From Siphonodentalium dalli (taxonomy: Eukaryota > Mollusca > Scaphopoda > Gadilida > Siphonodentaliidae): a DNA stretch of 64,000 nucleotides. Of this stretch, positions 24,956-34,247 are shown one piece after another (within the stretch, counting starts at the first letter, position 1; every line of letters begins with the position of its first letter). The notes under the pieces were generated by a model, which saw only the letters and a list, made by a program, of their open reading frames with translations, was not told the DNA's origin and made no database searches. The position numbers and the translations under genes are program-made. The DNA is taken from positions 213,728,205-213,792,204 of the forward strand of contig CP136064.1 in the NCBI GenBank assembly GCA_032622095.1. Direction: 5' to 3'.

Positions 24956-25240
24956 CCTTGTTGAAGGTACTCAATCAGATTAAGCACCCCTAAATTACTA
25001 TTTCTTTGGCTTCGGGGTAACAAATATTTGATTCTAGTCGAGGAACCCACACATCAAAGCTCAGAGTGATCAGATATCAATTTTTGAAGTTCGTTAATTT
25101 CTCGAGATTTGGGCCAGTAATTTAGTCTGCCTCGTGCTCAAACAGACAAATTGCGGGTGTAAGATGGATAACTCTAAAATCAAGTTGTTAGTTATTAACA
25201 ATAATAACCACTTGATTTTAGAGTTATCCATCTATACATT
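24956..25240. repeat. Dispersed repeat with a 24-bp perfect hairpin
   Basis: Matches, in reverse complement, part of 62884-63340. Shared blocks include ACAAATATTTGATTC, GTCGAGGAACCCACA and AAGCTCAGAGT. At its right end the 24-bp arms 25162-25185 and 25210-25233 are perfect reverse complements (ACTTGATTTTAGAGTTATCC ...) around a 24-bp loop. Confidence 0.75.
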
Positions 25241-25388
25241 TTGAATTATATGGAATTAAATATTGTTTATATTAAATATAACAGCTATGATAATTGCAGG
25301 TGAGATAATATATAGCTTTTTCCAGCATTGGAACTGTTCGACAACTTTCGTGGTTATGATTAATTAATGTCTTTGAACACGGTACATG

Positions 25389-26152
25389 CTACAGTACGGA
25401 GTAATGATTCGGTTGAGGTTTCGGACGATTATAGTCAGGGTCTTCGTACGCGTAGATCACAGGCGTGCGGAGCAGTTGGAATATTCGCCTTAACACTTGC
25501 ACATCATCGCCGTTCAGTGTGAAACTCGATTCGTATTCCGCATCCAATCGACCCGCTGGCTCAGCTTCAGTCGGTGACACCTTCCCAAAAGCATGGGTCA
25601 TCTCTTCGAATTCATTATCCACTGAGTCGTAGGACGAATCGCCTTGATACTCAGAATCCTCTGTGAAATAGGATCCAATGGAGTGTCCGTTATTTTGAGC
25701 TGGCATTTGAATAACGCTGGGTATTGCTGGCTGTATTGTTCTTGTCGGAATTGTTGGCTTTGACCAGGGCCCGGATTGAAGGTGAGTGAGTATAATTTCA
25801 TTTGACATTTGAGCCGCGTGCAGTCCTTCTGAAATTCCTGAATCTACACTTGAAGGATTGCGTGATTCCCGAGTTAAATATTGAGCATCTGATGTCGCAA
25901 CGGTTGCAAAGTCTGTGTGTGGAAATTCGAACTGATTTTCGAACAAATCAACCGCTAATTTTGGAATCTCTTCTTCAGAAGGCGGATATTGTTCTTGATA
26001 GCGGTGTATCCTGTTTCCTGGTGGGAACTCAATATCCTCGTAGAAGAAATCAGAGCTCAGCATGGGAGGCCTGAGCATGGAGGCGAGGAGGTTCGGTCGG
26101 TTAGAGCCTTCATCGTCATGCTGTTTCAGACCATGGCAAACGGCAACAGAAG
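25389..26152 (-). CDS. Terminal exon of an unrecognised acidic protein
   Basis: A frame of about 254 residues ends ...NHYSVL then TAG. It is acidic, Pro/Ser-rich and poorly hydrophobic, so probably cytoplasmic or nuclear and largely disordered. Motifs seen are EEEIPKLAVDLFENQFEFP, a DSGISE stretch resembling (but not matching the last Ser of) a beta-TrCP phosphodegron, and a predicted helix VQVLRRIFQLLRTP near the C-terminus. There is no signal peptide or known domain. I prefer the 3' splice site after TCCTCTATTCCAACAG (exon start 26152, phase 1). The frame remains open to 26180, where a weaker acceptor follows an in-frame TAG, and the first internal ATG is at 26078. Upstream exons at higher coordinates were not found. 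It could be the tail of a transcription factor or receptor; no function is claimed. Confidence 0.55.
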
Positions 26153-26180
26153 CTGTTGGAATAGAGGATGGAACTCGTTG

Positions 26181-28899
26181 CTAATTGACTCATACTTGAT
26201 ATATATATTCTAATAAGCGAGATCATTTAGTCGGGGCCGTATTGGATTCATCCAGCTCCGTTCCGTGGTTTCAGAGATTAATCCAGCCCAGGTTCCGCGC
26301 TTTTATTGTTACAGGTCAAAGTTCTTTTGTCGCATTACCATATATGGAGCGTTTGAATATTAATGACTTCAATATATGGAGATGCTACTCCAGAACGTTA
26401 ACATGTAGCACTAAAACCACGGAACCGGGCCTGGTGGATCCAATATGGCCGCTAGTTAGTGACATGGCGTATACATGTAGCTGTTTACATAGTTTGGCTT
26501 GTTGTGATTGGTTTAAACATATTTTATTTTCCCACCAAAACAATGATGTACAAAATAAGACAATATATATATACACTAGTCAACGATGATCGGGATTTGG
26601 CCGCAAGCCAGACGCTTGTGAGTGCATGTTCCCTATATGTAACTGTTTCACCATCGATTGAATTAGTTTTCTTTTTCGATGTAGTTTAGATGCTATGTTG
26701 GTGAGTATTTTTATACTGCATGTAATATAACAAAATTTAATTATAGATAACATGATCTCAAATTCGCAATGAAGAAGTTTACAAGGATCGACTTGACTGC
26801 GTATTATTCGGCCGGGGCTGTTGTATATATATTTTTTCTGTGGTGGCAACTATTGATGTTGAGGTTGTCACTAGTACGGTGTCACAGTTTGACAAAGCGT
26901 GATGTGGTTCGTTTTTCGTATGAGCAGACATGGAAGTTTTACTGAGCTTGCATAGTGATCAGTCAATTGGCGATTTTGCCTTGAACCAAATATTGACATT
27001 GATTCGCCGTTCCGATATTAACATCGAGTCAAATTACGAGTCGAATCGCGTGGTTTTCATAGACGTTTTTTCTCTGATTTCGCACATTTTGCGTTTCGAA
27101 GATCAGAATCTTTGTTGCGCATATTATACTAATGGTTATTTTTGTTTGTGAAGCAGAGTGTTTTGAATATTTATTTTCTAAAAGCCAAACATGTAAGATT
27201 GTCGTTGTTGGCACTTTTTTCTAACGTTTGGTTTGTGACTGATATTTAGTCATGTGTAATTTAACCATTATTTCCATACTAAACTCTCACCAACGAGTAT
27301 ATGTCTCGTGGGAAATGTCCAGAAAATAAGTTCAACAAACAACCATGGTTTGTTGTGATCTTATTATCCGACCACACCAAAGAATATGAACTCTTCTGCA
27401 CTTCTATTATCTTTTCGTCTGCATGTCGTCTGCTTTTTTACATGAGCATCTCTCCAGATGAATAATATACCATTCCAGTATGTACTTCTATAACTGAATG
27501 TGGGGAATCAATTTTGTAAAGAAACGTTTAAAAGTGAAAAGTTCACGATGCAGAATCATGTCGATTCGAAAATATCCGAATCAGCGGACCGATTCGATGT
27601 TGCTATCGAATCGAGGGACCGATATCGAATCGAATCTCTAATATTTCAGGACCCCAGGTTTGCAGATATATCATCCCACAACACTGATAAACTGTTGTGC
27701 CGACTATAGGTGCAATGACGAAACAAGATATCGTCTGATCCCGCATGTGGGTGCATGATGGGTACGTTGATATGTAAGTGACACTGTATCTGCAATGCAT
27801 AACACAATAAGACCGGATGCGTAGGAATGAGTGAATAATGCAGTTACAGATCATATTGCATGGTTACGGTACAGCTCCTTTGTTCTTTAATTGCATCGGG
27901 TTTACGTTTTGAATCGATCATTCAAGTATAGATCAGTATACGCGCTTATAAGAGTAGCTCTTTCCTGTCGCTAGATACCTTTCTCAAACGATCGATTACA
28001 GTTGACATTAATTATAGGAACGCTGACGGGAAATAATACTATTTAAGCACAAGGAGGTCCCACCACATCTATACTAACCATTTATTGACTAAATCATCAT
28101 TGGCGAGCATATAGTTCTCGTATGAACTCCACAGATAATAAGTTCAACAATATGCAGTTTGTTGAACTTATTTGTGTATTTCCCCACCAATGATTATGAG
28201 TCTTGCATGTGCTTGTATTATCTGTTTGTCTGCTGTCGTCTGCCTATATTTCCTGAACACTACTCCAGATGAATAATAGACCATTCCATTTTATACTTGC
28301 ATAACTGACGAGAGAATCTATACAGACAGGGAAGGGTTAAATCTCAGAAATCGACGACGATCTGTCATCGCCGTCGGCTTCTGATTGTCATTTAGTTATA
28401 ATCCAGCCAATACGCCACGGATTATATAGCAAACTATATGTCATCGGGGTTCACGATTACATGGCTATTGGCATATAATCGCGACCACAGGTGGCACGGG
28501 CTGTTCGATTGAATATCAGAATATTCGATATCATATAATCCCATATCCCATAATATGTCGAATATACAAAAAGAGAAATAGGAAATACAGCGAAATAGCG
28601 GATTAAAAAAATGCAGCCAAATGGCGAAATAGAGCGAAATATAGAAATAGGAAATTATTATTATTAACGAAATAACGGAGATAATTGAAGAAGTGTTTTT
28701 TAAAGACCGTTCCCCAAACCTTCCCCACACCCTTCAGATTAAATATGATACTCAATCGAAACCACGCGTGCCTCCTGAGGTCGCGATTATATTCCAACAG
28801 CCATGTAATTATGAACCAAGATTAGATAGATTTTGGTAGTCAAACGTGTGCGTATTAGGTGTTATAACCACATACTCTGCGTTCACACAATGAGCTTCC
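26181..28899. other. Mostly non-coding DNA with a diverged direct duplication
   Basis: No gene recognised. Two segments of about 200 bp (27285-27500 and 28080-28305) align. Both contain ATAAGTTCAACAA, then CTCCAGATGAATAATA, then a CCATTCCA block. The second has a hairpin around GTTGAACTTAT. The region at 28420-28800 is AT-rich with GAAATAG-like runs. Confidence 0.45.
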
Positions 28900-29299
28900 T
28901 TAACCCTTTACCCAACAGAGCGGCCCTGTGCCAATGCATTCTCTTATATATGCGAGTCGACCATAGGTCGCCTCGCATATATAAGAGAATGCATTGGCTT
29001 AACACATTAAAAATTATAAAATTGCTAAAGAATGTAAGAAAAAATGGTAAAAAGTGTTAAAAAATAACTTTTTTTAGGCCAATGCATTCTCTTATATATG
29101 CGAGGCGACCTATGGTCGACTCGCATATATAAGAGAATGCATTGGCACAGGGCATAACTATAACCATCACAACGTGGTCAATGAGCCGGTTCCAATGATA
29201 TCCATATTTGTTTGGTTTTATTGAGACAGACCCAAGATATTTTAGGCTGTTGAAGCTTTATTTGGCCGGTTTTGGCCGGTTTGTTGGGTAAAGGGTTAA
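28900..29299 (+). mobile_element. TTAA-flanked hairpin MITE (piggyBac-like), copy 1
   Basis: Begins TTAACCCTTTACCCAACA and ends TGTTGGGTAAAGGGTTAA. TTAA target duplication with CCC/GGG ends is characteristic of the piggyBac superfamily, and the assignment rests on that. Inside are two long perfect hairpins of about 65 bp (near 28934-29000 and 29079-29145), each with arms beginning CCAATGCATTCTCTTATATA around a short CGACCATAGGTCG core. The two hairpins are inverted relative to each other. There is no coding sequence, so it must be mobilised in trans. Confidence 0.85.
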
Positions 29300-29619
29300 G
29301 AATCAGATCAAATCACGATACGGTTACACGAATGTTTCCGATGTTCATCGGGCAATAACTGAAGTCGACCACTTCATAAAAAAAACGACGAACACCGATA
29401 TATACGTCACACCAAGCCGACTGTGTGCACGCGCTCGGTGCGTGGTGTCCACTTCACAAAAAAGCGATGAACCACCTACGCCACTTCAAGCTGCGTATGT
29501 TATTGAGAGACTGTGTTGGAATTTGAACAATATATGTTACTTGCAATTGTTGTGGTACTTTTGAAAAGTTGTTCCAATTATTAATCTTTTATTAAAATGT
29601 ACTGGTATATGATTATAAG

Positions 29620-30155
29620 AAATGGCTTGCAGATCGATTAGGGTAATTCGTTTTGACCGGCAGAGTAATTAACCCTTTACCCAACAAACCGGCCAAAACC
29701 GGCCAAATAAAGATTCAACAGCCTAAAATATCTTCGGTCTGTCTCAATAAAACCATACAAATATGGATATCATTGGAACCGGCTCCTTGACCACATTGTG
29801 ATAGTTACAGTTATGCCCTGTGCCAATGCATTCTCTTATATATGCGAGTCGACCATAGGTCGCCTCGCATATATAAGAGAATGCATTGGCCTAAAAAAAA
29901 CACTTTTTTACCATTTTTTCTTACATTCTTTAACAATTTTATAATTTGTAATGTGTTAAGCCAATGCATTCTCTTATATATGCGAGGCGACCTATGGTCG
30001 ACTCGCATATATAAGAGAATGCATTGGCACAGGGCCCTTCTGTTGGGTAAAGGGTTAAACAAAGTTCGTGTGAATCCCTTCGGGATTCTCATACTTTGTT
30101 TAATTACTCTGCCGGTCAAATTCCAGTGACCCCAGTCGATTTGCAAGTCATTCCT
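29620..30155. mobile_element. Inverted-repeat element split by the copy-2 MITE
   Basis: The left arm (29652-29672, continued after the MITE at 30059-30064) is the exact 27-bp reverse complement of 30094-30120. The central loop folds further (GAATCCC/GGGATTC). Flanks 29620-29651 and 30121-30155 extend the arms imperfectly. This gives a relative age: the stem-loop element is older than the MITE. Confidence 0.82.
29669..30058 (-). mobile_element. TTAA-flanked hairpin MITE (piggyBac-like), copy 2
   Basis: Same family as 28900-29299 but inverted, with the same 18-bp ends. It interrupts another inverted-repeat element at a TTAA. The GGCCGGTTTTGGCCGG block, on the right in copy 1, is on the left here. 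Confidence 0.87.
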
Positions 30156-30159
30156 TGTG

Positions 30160-30924
30160 CACCCTACATGTATATTCGTATTGTGTGGATACGGACTCTA
30201 CGGATATAAAACTTAAGTAAAAAATCACGTCGCTTCTCAAATTCTCAAACGGTCAATGACGAAGTTATAGAAACCGTCATATTCCGTCATTATGGTGAAT
30301 ATATTTATATCTGCATGTTTCGATGTCGGTAAAAAATATTGAGTTTTTAATAGAATGACCAACAAATTAAAGAAAGAAAGTTTATACAAAAGTGTGTATG
30401 TCGCAAAATATATTTCGAAAAAAAGGACAACTGTGCTAAGAAGTCCAATCGATAGTGCAGTTTCAATGCAAAGCTCCTCGTGGTGAACAATAACCGTCAT
30501 CTTGTCCAGTTTCAAGATAATTAAATGTACTCGGCAGCATATAAATAAAAACAACTTGGACATAAATATACATTTCTTAGTTGAGAAAGGATATCTCTGC
30601 GAAAGATTTCGTAATATCATGCAGGTGTACGTGTTGCCATAACTATCCGCTCTTTAAAAACACTTCTTCGAATATTTCCGTTATTTCGTCAACAACTCTT
30701 CTTAAGATATCTCAGTTATTTCGTCAAAAACACTTCTTCTCATACAAATCACCGTTATTTAGCAAATTAATATTATTTATAGAGTTATTGCCCTTCATAT
30801 TAAATATGAAGCTAACATGCAGGATTAGCAAAACATGTCTTCATTTAGTGGACAATCCCAAGCTCGCGTGCCACGCGTGGTTGGATTGTCCATTTATTAA
30901 TGACCATTTTAGGTACCGATTGTC
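30160..30924. other. Non-coding spacer
   Basis: No gene recognised. CTTTAAAAACACTTCTTC and CCGTTATTTCGTCAA around 30652-30690 match, in reverse complement, 28672-28712. The MITE cluster may therefore lie inside a larger, older inverted repeat. Confidence 0.4.
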
Positions 30925-33668
30925 CATAGACCATTTTACAGATAGCTAGAATGATGCATTGTGGGCCAGAAAGTATCCAAACAAAGCCACGTGCTTTACG
31001 CCGCTTGCATTTACTATGGGGGATTTAGGGTGGGTCTATAAAACTAATCATAACTTTGGTATCTGTCATAGTTTACGCGAGAAATTTTAAACATATATCA
31101 GGGACATGTACCCCTTCTAGAATGTTCAAAAACATTTCCAGTTGCTTGTCGTATTTTAATTGATTTTATGCGATTAAATAATGCGAAAATTCGGAAAATT
31201 GCACTAATTTCTCAATATTTAGCAGTTTTAGTAAACGCCTGATAAAAGTCGTTCTATTGGGAATTTTTACACCAAATTTTCAGAGAATATAGAGTAAACA
31301 CAGTACTATCGGAATATCGCAAAGGAGTTCCGTGCATTTGGGATTAATTAACCCTCAGACTGCCGAAGCTGCCGTCAATAAATTCGCTTTTTCGTGTTCG
31401 ACGAAAATGAAACTTGTCTGTTTAAAGGTCCCATTTTCGTGTCGAATGGTGATAGAATCTCCATTTGTTAAGTTCATGGATAAATTACATCGCACTTAAT
31501 CGGCTTATGTCCGCGGCCATAAACCTGTGTTTTTATAACAATTTATTTGAGACAAACTGTTTCGCGCATACATAGCAGTCGGCGCTTATCAGTTGAAGTT
31601 AATAATCGTGAAGCCTGTGTAACAAATGTTCAAATACAACAGAAAAAAACTACGTAAAATAAATATAGCGTGACCAATGAGCATTCACAAAACAATATAC
31701 ATCAGTTTTGAAAACGAGTAAAAATGATTATAAATGAAAACGCTCTTTATCGTGTACCGGCTCTTTTGCGCAAGAAGGTTTTTAATGGACGCAATCGTTG
31801 GATTTTGTTCTAGGTTAAAAGAAACAAACAATACAAAATGTGTTCAAACTTCCTCTTTTGAAAGTTGAAGTAAAACATCACGGGCTCAGATTCTACATAC
31901 AATGAAGATGTGAAATTCAAGATTTTTCGCCAGATAGATCCAAAGAAATACTTTGTTGAAATATCTTGCCATATTTTGCTGTATTTATGCAATACGTGCA
32001 TCTCCATCTTAACACATCGATGTAGATTGAAAACGACATATTTGCGGTCATGTAATGAGAACATACACGCTCTTTATTGGTTCCGTTTTATATGGTATAA
32101 AATAACCTTCCGAATTACTCTAAACTTGAAAGTTTTTTGTAGGAAATCAATAAACTTATAGTACATGTATATACGAATATTCCGATCAAATTAAATAATA
32201 CTCATGTTTCTGGGTTACATCGGTCATTATTGCAACCGAAAACTGCACAGCGATTTGAAGGCATTTTCAATTTATGATTTTGTAAGGGTAGTAGATGGGC
32301 ACGAAGCGAAGTGATTTTGTTGAATGAGAGTAGAAGAATGGTCGAAAAGAGCGAGAGATCTTCTCCTTCACCCCGGTGATTTTATTCTCCAAACCAAGTC
32401 GCATATATAGCAGACAGTGGCGGCATTTTCAGACAACTTTTGTTGTGTTGATAACTGTTGTGAAAACAATACTTATTCGACCTGATGTGCAACCGTCACA
32501 ATAGACATGAAAGAGTATCACCCCGCCCTCTCACAAGCTTCAGTTGTCAGTTAGAACATGAAGTTTTTCATAAAACAGTTTCATTTTCGTGAAACGCACG
32601 CGAAGCCGGATGTGCGAAGAGATAATTTATTGACGGCAGCTTCGGCAGTCTGGGGGTTAATTAATCCCAAATGCACGGAACTCCTTTATGATATTCCGAT
32701 AGTACTGTGTTTACTCTATATTCTCTAAAAAATTGGTGTAAAAATTCCCAATAGAACGACTTTTATCAGGCGTTTACTAAAACCGCAAAATATTGAGAAT
32801 ATTAAAAACCTACTTCAAGTTCAGTGCGCAAAAGCGCCGGTACACGATAAAGAGTGTTTTCATTTATAATCGTTTTACTCGTTTTCAAAACTGATGTATA
32901 TTGTTTTGTGAATGCTTATTGATCACGCTATTTATTTTACGTAGTTTTTTTCTGTTGTATTTGAACATTTGTTACACAGGCTTCACGATTGTTAACTTCA
33001 ACTGATAAGCGCCGACTGCTACGTATGCGCGCAACAGTTTGTCTCAAATAAATTGTTATAAAAACACAGGTTTATGGCCGCGGACATAAGCCAATTAAGT
33101 GCGATGTAATTTATCCATGAACTTGACAAATGGATATTCTATCACCATTCGACACGAAAATGGGACCTTTAAACAGACAAGTTTCATGTTCGTCGAACAC
33201 GAAAAAGCGAATTTATTAACGGCAGTCTGAGGGTTAATTAATACCAAATGCACAGAACTCCTTTACGATATTCCGATAGTACTGTGTTTACTCTATATTC
33301 TCTGAAAATTTGGTGTAAAAATTCCCAATATATAGAACGACTTTTTTCAGGCGTTTACTAAAACCGCAAAATATTGAGAAATTAGTGCAGTTTTCTGAAT
33401 TTTCGCATTATTTCATCGCATAAAATCAATAAAAATACGACAAGCAACTGGAAATGTTTTTGAACATTCTAGAAGGGGTACATGTCCCTGATATATGTTT
33501 AAATTTCTCGCGTAAACTATGACAGATACCAAAGTTATAATTAGGTTTTATAGACCCACCCTAAATCCCCCATAGTAAATGCATGTGGCCGTAAAGCACG
33601 TGGCTTTGTTTGGATACTTTCTGGCCCACAATGCAACAGTCAAAATGGTTATCTGTAAAATGGTCTAT
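30925..33668. repeat. 2.7-kb foldback structure, arms about 850 bp
   Basis: Left arm about 30925-31790 and right arm about 32800-33668 are reverse complements with modest divergence. Outer landmarks are TAGACCATTTTACAGATA (30927 on; complement at 33651-33668), then GCATTGTGGGCCAGAAAGTA. Inner landmarks are the CGTGTACCGG and GTTTATGGCCGCGGACATAA blocks. An extra partial copy of the outer arm segment (32661-32805) lies inside, in right-arm orientation. There is no transposase frame. Confidence 0.88.
31348..32660. mobile_element. TTAA-flanked element with 37-bp terminal inverted repeats
   Basis: Starts TTAACCCTCAGACTGCCGAA and ends in the reverse complement, ...TTCGGCAGTCTGGGGGTTAA. The 37-bp ends (31348-31384 and 32624-32660) differ at one base. 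TTAA and CCC ends again suggest a piggyBac-like non-autonomous element of 1.3 kb. A related but shorter end (CGGCAGTCTGAGGGTTAA) sits at 33220-33237 in the right arm of the larger foldback. Confidence 0.75.
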
Positions 33669-33765
33669 TTATAACTGGACAATCCTTGAAGAATTGCCTG
33701 TAAGTCTGATGTTGAAGGGATGTAACTCGCGTGATAATAAACGAGATCTAACTTCCGGTCAGTTG

Positions 33766-33819
33766 CCGGGCCGCGGGCCGATAATGAACAGAGCTTTTCA
33801 TTATCGGCCCGCGGCCCGG
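33766..33819. repeat. Perfect GC-rich hairpin, 23-bp arms
   Basis: Left arm 33766-33788 (starts CCGGGCCGCGGGCCGATAAT) is the exact reverse complement of 33797-33819, with an 8-bp loop. It is an island of very high GC in AT-rich DNA, just outside the 2.7-kb foldback. Probably the core of a small transposon or foldback sequence. Confidence 0.9.
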
Positions 33820-34002
33820 TGTTTTGGTAATAATACGCTATTTGGAACGCCCCGAAAAACATTATCAATGGCCTAGAGAACGCCCTATAAAGTGGTAATA
33901 ATATACCTTGCCGGTTTTGACTTTTTGTCAGGCTTAAAAAAATAAACTATACGTCAAATCGCAGCATTCGTTCTCGTTTTCGTGGCGCATTGTCGTTGAC
34001 TA

Positions 34003-34247
34003 TTAACCCTTTCATGACAGGACCTGCGCTGGTGCAGCATTGAAGACCCTTACTATAGTGCATACTCTTATATATGCGAGTCGCCCATATATAGGGAGTT
34101 TCGCATATATAAGAGAATGCAATGGCTTACAAGATCAAGGTAAATATTGTTAGACCAATGCATTCTCTTACATATACATATATAAGACCATGCATTGGCA
34201 CAGGGTTTTCGCAAAATTTGAGAAAGCTCCAGTCATAAAAGGGTTAA
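34003..34247 (+). mobile_element. TTAA-flanked hairpin MITE, short variant
   Basis: Ends are TTAACCCTTTCATGAC and the complement of TTAACCCTTTTATGAC. The interior carries degenerate copies of the CTCTTATATATGCGAG / CTCGCATATATAAGAG hairpin seen at 28.9 kb, so it belongs to the same superfamily but a different subfamily. Confidence 0.8.

Noticed and set aside
33766-33819. Rho-independent terminator
   Set aside because: No T tract follows and there is no bacterial context.
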